Source: an uncultured Coriobacteriaceae bacterium
Lineage (GTDB): Bacteria; Actinomycetota; Coriobacteriia; Coriobacteriales; Atopobiaceae
Assembly: GCA_902777325.1 (NCBI GenBank)
Contig: CACYTH010000023.1
Coordinates: forward strand, 20,890-84,889
Direction of reading: 5' to 3'
DNA: 64,000 nucleotides
The notes beneath the pieces were generated by a model, which searched no databases, was not told where the DNA came from, and worked only from the letters and a program-made list of their open reading frames with translations. The position numbers and the translations under genes are program-made. This document shows, one piece after another, positions 47,547-55,373 of this stretch; position 1 is the stretch's first letter; each line of letters begins with the position of its first letter.

Positions 47547-48068
47547 ATGCGCATACGCGTGGCTGAGAAGGCCGACTTTCCTGCGGTCATGGATCTGTAC
47601 CTCAGGGCATCGGATGCCATGGTGGGTACGCCCTTCGACTGCTGCTGGCGTCGGGGCGGCCATCCGAGCGAGGAGCTCGTCGCGAGCCTGATCGATGGCG
47701 GCATGACGCTGGTTGCCCTTGAGGGGGAGCAGGTCATCGGGGCGGTTGGGGTCAACCATGACCTCGGTCACGACTACGGGGCGCTGCCTTGGTTGGTGGA
47801 TGCGACCGATGAGCAGGTTGCGGCGATACATCTGCTGGTCATTGACGAGGCGTGGCGCGGACAGGGCCTGTCACGCAAGCTGCTTCTGACGTGTCTGGAC
47901 GAGTCGCGTGCGCGTGGGCTGGTCACGGCGCGTTTGGATGCGACTGCCAACAACAAGCCGGCCATCCGCCTCTACCAGAGCGAGGGCTTCGAGATCGTGG
48001 GCGAAGACTCGGTGGATGTGGGCTTTGACGAGCCGATTCCCTTTGTGGTTATGGAGCGCGTGCTGTAG
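47547..48068 (+). CDS. GNAT-family N-acetyltransferase
   Basis: A 173-residue acetyltransferase. The acetyl-CoA-binding motif A is in HLLVIDEAWRGQGLSRKLLL, followed by the ARLDATANNKPAIRLYQSEGF motif B typical of GNATs. The substrate is unknown. GAGGGG precedes the ATG. Confidence 0.85.
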   Translation: MRIRVAEKADFPAVMDLYLRASDAMVGTPFDCCWRRGGHPSEELVASLIDGGMTLVALEGEQVIGAVGVNHDLGHDYGALPWLVDATDEQVAAIHLLVIDEAWRGQGLSRKLLLTCLDESRARGLVTARLDATANNKPAIRLYQSEGFEIVGEDSVDVGFDEPIPFVVMERVL

Positions 48069-48112
48069 GTAAGGCCCGCGATGTGCGTGGCGCAAAAGGG
48101 CATTGAGGGGTC

Positions 48113-48211
48113 GGTGTACTTGATGGGGTACCTCAAACTCGCAAAAACGTAATCGTCAACAGGGAAAACGTCTTCAGGTAATCGAGTTTGAGGTAGCCGG
48201 TAATGTATACC
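48113..48211. repeat. Interrupted inverted repeat with 29-nt arms
   Basis: The inner arms TACCTCAAACTCG (48129-48141) and CGAGTTTGAGGTA (48183-48195) are perfectly complementary with a 41-base spacer. The outer arms GGTGTAC (48113) and GTATACC (48205) pair with one G-T. The element sits between the 3' ends of the GNAT and HD genes and could be a structured RNA or a bidirectional terminator. Confidence 0.75.
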
Positions 48212-48237
48212 AACCGCCGCAGCACGGCATTTGACGG

Positions 48238-48690
48238 CTATCGGCGCTGGAAAAGCGTCTCGTGAAGCGAGTTGTACTTGTCGGAGAGGTTGACCAGAAT
48301 GGCCTCGTGCGTCATGGGCACGTGTGTGATGCCCATGGGCCACATGTGGCAGCGGATGACATGCTGGGTGCGCTCGTCCACGCCAAAGTGCGTGACGGCG
48401 TTGCGGCGCGCACGCTCCGCATGGCGATAGCTGTGGCGCCAGCCCGACCCGTGCCAGTCGTAGAGAAAGAAGTCGTGCAGCAGAGCGCCCACGAGCATGG
48501 TCTGCTCGTCCACGTTGAGGTGCAGCTTGCGGGAGAGCCAGAGGCTCGTGCGTGCCACGTTCATGCAATGGGAGAGCGTGCTCACCTTGCCGTGCTGGGT
48601 GTACGAGGCCATCTGCTGCACGACATCGGTTTTGAGGTAGGGTGCGAGCGTCGTGTTGAGGGCTTGCTGGTCTTCTTTGGTGAGCCGCAT
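48238..48690 (-). CDS. HD-domain phosphohydrolase-like protein (a)
   Basis: A 150-residue metal-dependent HD protein: HCMNVARTSLWLSRKL (first His), LLHDFFLYDWHG (HD pair) and a later His pair near IRCHMWPMG complete the site. It resembles the HD protein at 50342-50833. Substrate is unknown; members hydrolyse nucleotides or signalling nucleotides. AAGGA precedes the ATG. Confidence 0.85.
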   Translation of the reverse strand: MRLTKEDQQALNTTLAPYLKTDVVQQMASYTQHGKVSTLSHCMNVARTSLWLSRKLHLNVDEQTMLVGALLHDFFLYDWHGSGWRHSYRHAERARRNAVTHFGVDERTQHVIRCHMWPMGITHVPMTHEAILVNLSDKYNSLHETLFQRR

Positions 48691-48786
48691 AGGGGTCCTT
48701 GCAATAACGTACTGACAAATCGTTACAAATGTACCCTTATGTCAGTGCAACCAAGCCGATATCACAGAATCTCGTTGGGTCACAGC

Positions 48787-48813
48787 GGGTGGGGCTCGGC
48801 GTGAGCCCCACCC
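48787..48813 (-). terminator. GC hairpin after truncated lipoprotein-like gene
   Basis: An 11-bp perfect stem (GGGTGGGGCTC with complement) with a 5-base loop, 18 bp past the stop at 48831. No T-run follows. Confidence 0.55.
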
Positions 48814-48830
48814 GATCGCATGCCCTGTGC

Positions 48831-49271
48831 CTACTCGGCGGGAATCTCGAGCTCGGCGTCGGAGAACTCGACCTCGTAGTCGTCACACCACAGGTTGGGG
48901 ATGACCAGCTTGAAGGCAGTGCCCGGCTCGATGGCGGGGAAGACCAGGATGCCGCTCGTGGTGGCACCCGCGGAGAGGTCGTAGCTCAGCTCGGGATAGT
49001 TGCCGTCATAGCTGGAGGAGCTGGTGCTGTCCTGCTCGATCTGCTGGCCATCTTTGATGATGCGGATTTCGTACACACCGTACGAGACGGTGTCCGACCT
49101 GTCGTTGGCCACCGTGAGATAGACGCGGGTCTCCGCCTCGGCAAACTCCACCTTGTCGCAGGTGAAGGTCACGTCGTTCTGCGAGGTGGAAACACCGGGC
49201 TCGATGGAAGCGATCGTGGGAACGACCACGTCCATATAGTTGGACTTGGTTATCTCAGCGTTGGTGATGAG
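48831..49271 (-). pseudogene. 3' fragment of an extracytoplasmic DUF5067-like gene
   Basis: The last 146 codons look real: beta-rich sequence with NAEITKSNYMDVVVP, VYLTVANDRSDTVSYGVYEI and a C-terminal immunoglobulin-like pattern typical of small secreted proteins. Beyond 49271 the frame stays open but runs into antisense of a GNAT gene. No signal peptide, lipobox or ribosome site is found, so the 5' part is missing. Confidence 0.7.
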
Positions 49272-49295
49272 CGGAGCGTTGACGTCGCCGCCTGG

Positions 49296-49721
49296 AACGA
49301 GGTCGTGCGGGATGGTGTGGCGTTTCCGCAGGTAGACGAGCTCAGCCTTGCGGAGGGCACGGCGTTCTTCGCGGAGCAGACCTATTGTGGCGTGGCGGCC
49401 GAGAACGGCGAGTTGCTTGGGTTCTACATCCTGCACCCCAACAATGTCGGACGCTGCGGGCATATCGCAAACACCAGCTATGCGGTGGCGTCACCCGCAC
49501 GTGGCAGGGGCGTTGGTCGGGCGCTCGTCGAGGACTCCCTCGCGCAGGCCAAAGCCCATGGGTTCAGGCTGCTCCAGTTCAATGCCGTTGTGGCGACCAA
49601 CGCCGTGGCGCGCCACATCTACGAGAGCCTGGGCTTTGTGCAGCTGGGCACCATACCGGGCGGCTTTCTGTTGCCCGACGGCAGCTACGCTGACATCTGC
49701 CCGTACTACCACGAGCTCTGA
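49296..49721 (+). pseudogene. GNAT acetyltransferase lacking its N-terminus
   Basis: From 49296 the frame gives NEVVRDGVAFPQVDELSLAE, then CoA-binding ARGRGVGRALVEDSLAQ and a normal GNAT end (HIYESLGFVQLGT, LPDGSYADICPYYHEL). The first strand (about 15-20 residues) and start codon are missing. Upstream is antisense to the lipoprotein-like fragment, so both genes lost their 5' ends at 49272-49295. Confidence 0.75.
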
Positions 49722-49740
49722 GGACGGGCGAGGCCCCGCG

Positions 49741-50268
49741 CTACAGCACGAGCTCGTACATCTCGAAGTCGGCGAGGCCGGTGTCCTCGTAGAAGATCTT
49801 CTGCGTGCAGACCAGGGCAAAGCCTTCCTGCAGGTAGATGCGGCTGGCTGCAAGGTTGCCGGGGACCACGTCCAGGTGCATGACGCGCATCCCCATCTCG
49901 CGGCTCAGCCTGATGGCCTCGCGCACCATCTGTGCGCCCGCCTGGTGCCCGCGCGCCTTGGGGTGCACGCAGAGCAGGTGGATGACCGCCGTCTCGTCCT
50001 CGGCGGCCGGCGTGGGCCAGGGGACCTCCGCATACTCGCTGTCCTCGTGGGGCACCAGCGCCATGCCCGCCACGGGGGAGCCGTCGAGCCAGCCTACATA
50101 GAGTTCGCCCGCCTCAATGTGATTGCGCACGTCATCCTTGGTGGGATAGACCCCAAGGGTCCATTTGGGGCCGTACGCATCGTGGGCCTGGTGCTCGCAG
50201 ACGTCCACAAACAGCTGCCAGACGGCGTCGAAGTCGGCGGATGTGCAGCGGGTGATGGCATCGAGCAT
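49741..50268 (-). CDS. GNAT-family N-acetyltransferase
   Basis: A 175-residue acetyltransferase with CoA-binding motif HLLCVHPKARGHQAGAQMV (usual Gly-Gly form replaced by Gly-His-Gln-Ala-Gly) and NLAASRIYLQEGFALV. ATG at 50268 has AAGGAG six bases upstream. It ends 20 bp from the tail of the truncated GNAT. Confidence 0.85.
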   Translation of the reverse strand: MLDAITRCTSADFDAVWQLFVDVCEHQAHDAYGPKWTLGVYPTKDDVRNHIEAGELYVGWLDGSPVAGMALVPHEDSEYAEVPWPTPAAEDETAVIHLLCVHPKARGHQAGAQMVREAIRLSREMGMRVMHLDVVPGNLAASRIYLQEGFALVCTQKIFYEDTGLADFEMYELVL

Positions 50269-50341
50269 GGCGGTCTCCTTGCTGAGGGGTTGTCGGGTCA
50301 AAGCCTATCACGTCGTGGAGAAGGCCGCGATGCCGCCGGTG

Positions 50342-50833
50342 CTAGCGCTTGGCCCACGGGGCAAACGCCTGATGGATCTCGTGGATGGAGCAGCACTTGT
50401 CCGCCGCCACGACGACCCATCCCTCGATGCTGTGCGGCGGCACGTGCCCAATGGGCCACATGTGTCTGAGAATCGCGTCTGCCTGCAGGTCGGAGACGCC
50501 AAACTCCTCACGGGCGATGCGGCTGCCCTCCCGCGGATGGGTGTAGGCCTTCACGCGCGAGGGGCTGAGAAACACCTCGTCCTCGGTCATGCCAATGTCG
50601 TGCAGCAGGCTGGCGCGGACGACGTCCCTCTCGCTGACGGTAATGCCGCGTCGTGAGAGCCACCGCGAGATCCTAAGCGCATAGCCGGCCGTCTCGAGGC
50701 AGTGCTGGGCAATGGTGCCCTTCTTGTGATGGTGGGGGACATGCCATGCCTTGTCAAAGCGCTCGGACTGGACGATGTCCTCGCCCATCCTCATGACGTC
50801 CCTCTCTATCTGCTGCTGACGCGTGGCGTTCAT
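50342..50833 (-). CDS. HD-domain phosphohydrolase-like protein (b)
   Basis: A 163-residue HD protein: QHCLETAGYALRISRWL, LLHDIGM and AILRHMWPIGHVPP match the same positions in the HD protein at 48238-48690 (HMWPMG), so they are paralogues. The metal site is complete. No good ribosome site precedes ATG 50833; ATG 50794 (MRMGEDIV) with GAGAGGGA upstream is an alternative start. Confidence 0.83.
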   Translation of the reverse strand: MNATRQQQIERDVMRMGEDIVQSERFDKAWHVPHHHKKGTIAQHCLETAGYALRISRWLSRRGITVSERDVVRASLLHDIGMTEDEVFLSPSRVKAYTHPREGSRIAREEFGVSDLQADAILRHMWPIGHVPPHSIEGWVVVAADKCCSIHEIHQAFAPWAKR

Positions 50834-50999
50834 GTGCGGGTGGCCCGGCCTTCCTGCGTGATGGCCCGATTGTTGCAGGTGTTACTTCTTATACTTCCCG
50901 CAACCGGGGCAGCCGGCCCATGCGGCACGAAACCCACATTCCGTCCACGACGGAGCGTGGTGCGCGGCGCACGTGCGATGGAGGGCTGGCAACGGCCCG

Positions 51000-51632
51000 T
51001 CAGGCCTTCCGGATGGGGTGCCTCACGACGGTCTTCATCTTGGCCGGGTCTGCCTTGCGCGGGTCGGAGAGGTAGATCTCGTGGTGGCGGCGTGCGTCGG
51101 AGAAGTCCGGCACAAAGCCCTGTGCCTCGGCAAGCGCATGCATGGCATCGACCGTCGCCGGTTCGTTGTCGTAGGGACCCACATGCATGCATTGCACGCA
51201 GAGGCCCTCGTCCACCTCGATAAGCCTCACGGGCGAGAAGTCCAGCTTCTTCTTGGCGGTTGCGGCCCCGATGGCCCAGTCGAAGTCCCGCTCACTCACA
51301 AACTCGGGCACGCGAATCACCGAGAGCCAGTGGAAGCCGGCCTTGTCCGTGTAGTCGACTCCCTCCACGCCCGGCTGCCACCAAAAGCCCTCGAGCGGTG
51401 GAACCACATATTGGAAGAAGCCATCGATTGCGTAGTCGGTCTTGTAGCTCATCTTGAGGGTGTAGGCAACGCCATAGAGCAGCTCCAGCGCATGCTGGTA
51501 GGCCCCGCCTGCGTCGTTGGGGTCGCCCTCGCCCTCCACGGCCAGAAAGCGCATGGCAGGCACCTCGATGATCGAGGGCTTGGCCTTTGGCTGGTAGAGG
51601 TCGCGGTATTCCTTCTTGAAGTCGAATGCCAT
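51000..51632 (-). CDS. GyrI-like small-molecule-binding protein
   Basis: A 210-residue soluble protein with the GyrI-like/SOUL-type fold: MAFDFKKEYRDLYQPKAK head, FLAVEGEGDPND, and LCVQCMHVGPYDNEPATVDA near the C-terminus, typical of stand-alone GyrI-like proteins of gut bacteria. Stand-alone members bind small or lipophilic molecules and some hydrolyse reactive compounds. GAGAGGAG precedes the ATG. Confidence 0.85.
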   Translation of the reverse strand: MAFDFKKEYRDLYQPKAKPSIIEVPAMRFLAVEGEGDPNDAGGAYQHALELLYGVAYTLKMSYKTDYAIDGFFQYVVPPLEGFWWQPGVEGVDYTDKAGFHWLSVIRVPEFVSERDFDWAIGAATAKKKLDFSPVRLIEVDEGLCVQCMHVGPYDNEPATVDAMHALAEAQGFVPDFSDARRHHEIYLSDPRKADPAKMKTVVRHPIRKA

Positions 51633-51758
51633 GGTGTCTCCTCTCTGTCGATGTAGACATAGCAAGTATGCCCCGATTGGCTGAGACAGACACCAGTCGT
51701 GCCAAGTACCACTGCTAAAGTAAGGTTTGCTGTGACGTAAATGGAACGAGGAGGGGCC

Positions 51759-51959
51759 ATGAATCTCGACAACCTTACCAATGACCAGCTGGCACGCATG
51801 GGGGACTGCAGTTCGCCCGAAGAGCTCATGTCGCTGATGGAGAGCGACGGCATCGAGCTTCCCGACGAGGCGCTTGACGCCGTCGCCGGAGGCATCAATC
51901 CTGCCGCCGCGATCTATCAGTTCGTGAAGCGCTATCTGAGCGACCGCCTCGGCAAGTAA
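51759..51959 (+). CDS. GG-leader peptide 1 (candidate RiPP/bacteriocin precursor)
   Basis: A 66-residue peptide. Residues 1-45 form an acidic, helical leader ending ELPDEALDAVAGG with Gly44-Gly45, the double-glycine site cut by C39-type transporter peptidases and found in Nif11-like leaders. The remaining 21 residues (INPAAAIYQFVKRYLSDRLG plus K) form a cationic, possibly amphipathic core without Cys. GAGGAGGGG lies just before ATG 51759. A hairpin follows 17 bp past the stop, so it may be expressed above the downstream membrane genes. No modifying enzyme or peptidase gene is in the window. Confidence 0.75.
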   Translation: MNLDNLTNDQLARMGDCSSPEELMSLMESDGIELPDEALDAVAGGINPAAAIYQFVKRYLSDRLGK

Positions 51960-51976
51960 CCCATCTGTCACTGGTT

Positions 51977-52008
51977 TGCGGGAGGTCCTGTACCAAGGGC
52001 CTCCCGCA
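51977..52008 (+). terminator. Hairpin between leader peptide gene and CmpB genes
   Basis: A 12-bp stem with one G-T pair (TGCGGGAGGTCC against GGGCCTCCCGCA), 8-base loop, then TGTTTGG. It fits a partial terminator allowing peptide excess over membrane proteins. Confidence 0.65.
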
Positions 52009-52026
52009 TGTTTGGAAAGGTCCTCC

Positions 52027-53247
52027 ATGGCCAAGAACCTCATCGAGACGATACAAAGCGAGCGCTCTGACGCCAAGCTGCGCGCGCCGCTGCCGCCAGC
52101 GCTCAAGCTGCTCACGGTCATCTTCTCAATCAACATCGTCATCACGCTGACCATCCTGATCTTCAGCTCGCGCGACCTCGTCGACTACGACGCGGCAAAC
52201 CTCTTTGACTGGCTCAACCTCGTGTTCGAGGCCGTCATGCTGTGGATGGTCTGGTACCGGCTCAAGATCACGCGACCCTTCGTGCTGGGGTTCACGGTGT
52301 TCAACGTGGTGGTTGGCACGGCCGTGCACCTCGGCATGCGCACCATGGACGTGGGGCTTCAGCTGGCCTCCATCGTCCCGGACGTCATCATCTTCCTCTA
52401 CTTCCTGCTCAGCAAGAAGACGCGCGAGGTGCTCACCGAGGACCTCGTGCTCGAGTCCTTGGAGCTGCAGGGGGAGGACGGCATGGCGCCGCGCTGGTCG
52501 TGGCCCTGGGTGCGCAACCTCGTCATGTACTTCTGCATCTTCTCCTTCCTGGGGCACTGGATGGAGGTGACCTTCTGCCTTGCCATCAAGGCCGGCCTGG
52601 TGGGAGGTGAGTACGACCCCTCCAACACCATGCTCTGGCGCGACTGGTTCTACCCCTTCCCGATGCACGGCATGGCCGTCGTGCTGATCGGCGTTCTGCT
52701 CTATCCCCTCTGGCGCGCGCTCGTCCGCAGGGCCAACGTGGTCGTGGGGTCGCTGATCTCCTTTGTCATCAACGGTCTGGCGTGCGGCCTGATCGAGTTC
52801 ACCTTTGGCCTGTTGTGGAACGCCGACCTGCAGAACTGGGACTACACCAACATGCCCTTCAACATCATGGGCCAGGTGTGCCTGCAGAACGTCATCGGCT
52901 TTGCCTTTGCCGCCTCGATCATTGCCTGGATGGTGTACCCCTGGCTCGAGCGCACGCTGGCCAAGTTGCCGGACGCGGGCGTGAACATCGCCTCGGTGGC
53001 GGTGCTCATGGTGTTTCTGGTGGCGCAGACGCTCTATCTGGTGGAGCCGCCCATCGACTATCGCACCGAGCTCGAGTACGCCCTTGCCGAGGATGACAAG
53101 AACCCGAGTTACCTGACCGACGAGGAACGCGCCTCCTACGAGGAGGAGCTTGCGTACCTCGACTACCTGGACGCCTACAAGGCCGAGAACCAGGCGCGTC
53201 TCGAGCGCGAGCGTGCCGAGCAGGCCGCGGAGGCGGGAAAGGACTAG
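52027..53247 (+). CDS. CmpB-family membrane protein (putative ABC-transporter type IV)
   Basis: A 406-residue membrane protein with about ten helices. The C-terminal half carries the PF06541 hallmark NWDYTNMPFNIMGQVCLQN and the first conserved helix FSFLGHWMEVTFC. The N-terminal half (about 140 residues, four helices) is an extra domain. The end is a charged helix rich in Glu, Arg and Ala. GGAAAGG precedes the ATG. The second CmpB gene starts 1 bp after its stop. Confidence 0.85.
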   Translation: MAKNLIETIQSERSDAKLRAPLPPALKLLTVIFSINIVITLTILIFSSRDLVDYDAANLFDWLNLVFEAVMLWMVWYRLKITRPFVLGFTVFNVVVGTAVHLGMRTMDVGLQLASIVPDVIIFLYFLLSKKTREVLTEDLVLESLELQGEDGMAPRWSWPWVRNLVMYFCIFSFLGHWMEVTFCLAIKAGLVGGEYDPSNTMLWRDWFYPFPMHGMAVVLIGVLLYPLWRALVRRANVVVGSLISFVINGLACGLIEFTFGLLWNADLQNWDYTNMPFNIMGQVCLQNVIGFAFAASIIAWMVYPWLERTLAKLPDAGVNIASVAVLMVFLVAQTLYLVEPPIDYRTELEYALAEDDKNPSYLTDEERASYEEELAYLDYLDAYKAENQARLERERAEQAAEAGKD

Positions 53248-53248
53248 C

Positions 53249-54334
53249 ATGCACGTTTCCGTCACAAAGCGCACGTCCAACCTGCGTGCACGACTGGGGG
53301 AGGCACCCAAGGGGCTGCTCGTCTGCGAGACATACCTTGTGGCGTACCTGCTGGCGTCATTTGGCTATGCCGCCCTGTGTCCCCCGGCGTCGTTCGCGTA
53401 CGACTTCTCGCTGCTTCGCGCGGTGCTGGTGGCCGCGAGCTCGGCATGCTCGCTGTGGATGCTGCACACCCGCAGGCGCGACGGGCGATGGGTGGCGCTG
53501 GTGACGGTTGTCCTTTGTGCGGTGCTGTGTGCGATAGACACCATCTACCTGGGATCCATGAAGGCGGCGGCAGGCATCGTCGGTCTGCCACTGGCCTCGG
53601 CCATGGCAGTCATTGAGATCTTTGGCGCGGGCTTTGTGAGCTCGACCCTGCTGCTTAACCGCGAGCTGCTCGCGGCGCTTGACGTCGTGCGCAACACCAG
53701 CCCGGCGCACGAGGGTGGCCACAGCTGGGACAAGCCCATGCGCGAGCGCGTGCGCACCTGGGAGTTCTGGCGCGACCTGCTGATGTACTTCATCGTCTTC
53801 TCGTTTTTGGGGCACTTCGCCGAGATCCTCTTCTGCCGCCTGATCATCGCGGGCGTCTTCATGGGAGACTACGACCCCACCAATGCGATGCTCTGGGACC
53901 AGTGGCTCTTCCCGTTCTCCGCCGAGGGCACGGCGCTGGCGGCCGTGGTGGTGTTCTTGCATCCCGTGGCGCGCATGTTCCAGAAGCGCTTTGGCGAGCG
54001 CTCGACGAGGGCGATCGCCCTGAGCTTCCTGGTCAACATGGCCGTGTGCACGAGCATCGACTTTATCACCGGCATCACCTGCAACCAGGACTACCAGCTC
54101 TGGGACTATCGCCAGATGCCCTTCAACTTTATGGGGCAGGTCTGCCTGCAGAACTCGATGGTCTACACGATTGCGGCAACGCTGATCGTCTGGGTAGTGT
54201 ATCCGCTGATGGACCGTCAGATCCGTAGGTCGCCGCGGGATGTGGCCGATGGGGTGTTCTGGGGCCTGGCCGGTGCGTACGGGTTCTTGGCCCTGCTGCA
54301 CTTTGTCGACCCGTCGATGATGCAGGTGGCCTGA
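53249..54334 (+). CDS. CmpB-family membrane protein (second copy)
   Basis: A 361-residue paralogue of the preceding protein: FSFLGHFAEILFCRLIIAG, DYDPTNAMLWDQWLFPF and LWDYRQMPFNFMGQVCLQN line up with the first copy, but the N-terminal half is diverged and the charged C-terminal helix is missing. About ten membrane helices. Gene spacing of 1 bp implies translational coupling, and a heteromeric complex is plausible. Confidence 0.85.
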   Translation: MHVSVTKRTSNLRARLGEAPKGLLVCETYLVAYLLASFGYAALCPPASFAYDFSLLRAVLVAASSACSLWMLHTRRRDGRWVALVTVVLCAVLCAIDTIYLGSMKAAAGIVGLPLASAMAVIEIFGAGFVSSTLLLNRELLAALDVVRNTSPAHEGGHSWDKPMRERVRTWEFWRDLLMYFIVFSFLGHFAEILFCRLIIAGVFMGDYDPTNAMLWDQWLFPFSAEGTALAAVVVFLHPVARMFQKRFGERSTRAIALSFLVNMAVCTSIDFITGITCNQDYQLWDYRQMPFNFMGQVCLQNSMVYTIAATLIVWVVYPLMDRQIRRSPRDVADGVFWGLAGAYGFLALLHFVDPSMMQVA

Positions 54335-54461
54335 TAGGCGGCTGACCGAAGGGCCGCTGCGTGCACTCGCGGATGGCTCAAGGGCTCGTGCGTCGGACGG
54401 GCGAGTCGGCGGGATAGAATCGTTGTTGCAGCACCCATGCGGGGCTGGAGAGGAGAGGGCC

Positions 54462-54749
54462 ATGTGGATTGACGAGATTACGCGCGACATGATGGATCGT
54501 GCGCGGGGTCTGCAGACCGCCGAGCAGATGAGGGCCTTTCTCGACGAGGCCGAGTTCGAGCTGACCGACGAGCAGCTGGACGGCATTGCCGGCGGTACCA
54601 ACTTTGTGCAGGGATTCAAGACCGTTCTGGGACCGTACCTCTACCCGCCCTGCCCGTGTGGTGGCAGCCACGAGTTCAAGGACTACGACGACCCGCGCGG
54701 CGAGTCGTTTGACAAGGTGCGCTGCATCAAGTGCAACACGGTGTACTAG
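54462..54749 (+). CDS. GG-leader peptide 2 with Cys-rich zinc-ribbon-like tail
   Basis: A 95-residue peptide. Its leader aligns without gaps to that of peptide 1: both end ELxDExLDxxAGG with Gly44-Gly45. The 50-residue remainder has CPC (64, 66) and CIKC (88, 91), which could bind zinc or be cross-linked, with an acidic middle (EFKDYDDPRGESFDK). GAGAGGAGAGGG precedes ATG 54462. It lies 127 bp after the second CmpB gene. Confidence 0.75.
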   Translation: MWIDEITRDMMDRARGLQTAEQMRAFLDEAEFELTDEQLDGIAGGTNFVQGFKTVLGPYLYPPCPCGGSHEFKDYDDPRGESFDKVRCIKCNTVY

Positions 54750-54813
54750 AGACCTCGGGGCGGCCGGCAAGCCCCGCTGCCAGCGCCTGAGATGACGGAA
54801 TGCGAGGCAGTGC

Positions 54814-55299
54814 ATGGTTCTGCTGATCGAATGCATAGTTGGGGTCGTTCTCTTTACGGCGATCGCGGTGCCGCTCACGATGCGCGACCCGCTCGGCTCC
54901 ATTGGCGACTATCCGCCCGCCATCCGCAGGCGCTGCGAGGAGCTGGGTCTCATAGAGCCCAAGGAGAGGCGCTTTAGCGCTGCCGAGCTCGTGCGCAAGG
55001 TGATCGCCGTCATCGTGCTCCTGGCAGGCCTTGCGCTTTTGCTCGCAAAGGTCAACGGCGACACCACGTTCTGGCAGGGCTTTAGGGACTCGCTTGTCAT
55101 CTGGCTTGTGATTGCCTGGTGGGACGCGCTCGTGGTCGACTGCGGGTGGTTCTGCCACTCTCCGCGCAGCCGCATCCCTGGTACCGAGGACATGCCCGAG
55201 TATCACGACTACCTCTTTCACATACGGCAGTCCTGCATCGGCAGTGCCATCGGGCTGCCCGTGTGCCTGCTCGTGGGTCTCTTGGTGCAGGTGCTCTAG
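54814..55299 (+). CDS. Hypothetical membrane protein
   Basis: A 161-residue protein with four predicted helices (about residues 2-20, 58-78, 85-103 and 140-160) and cytoplasmic loops with Arg/Glu. The stretch VIWLVIAWWDALVVDCGWFCHS contains polar residues within a helix. Family not recognised. It follows peptide 2 by 64 bp and is closed by a hairpin, so it probably belongs to the same cassette. Confidence 0.75.
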   Translation: MVLLIECIVGVVLFTAIAVPLTMRDPLGSIGDYPPAIRRRCEELGLIEPKERRFSAAELVRKVIAVIVLLAGLALLLAKVNGDTTFWQGFRDSLVIWLVIAWWDALVVDCGWFCHSPRSRIPGTEDMPEYHDYLFHIRQSCIGSAIGLPVCLLVGLLVQVL

Positions 55300-55314
55300 C
55301 AGCCAATAAACGAG

Positions 55315-55336
55315 CGCAGGCCCCGAAGGGCCTGCG
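55315..55336 (+). terminator. Hairpin terminator after cassette
   Basis: A 9-bp stem CGCAGGCCC/GGGCCTGCG with CGAA tetraloop. A near copy occurs at 59062-59079. Confidence 0.65.
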
Positions 55337-55373
55337 AAAGCTGTGGGTCTGTGTCCTTGTCAGAACGGGACCG

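Noticed and set aside
48729..49295. A full-length GNAT start upstream of 49296
   Set aside because: The upstream residues are antisense to a conserved secreted-protein fragment and do not look like a GNAT N-terminus.
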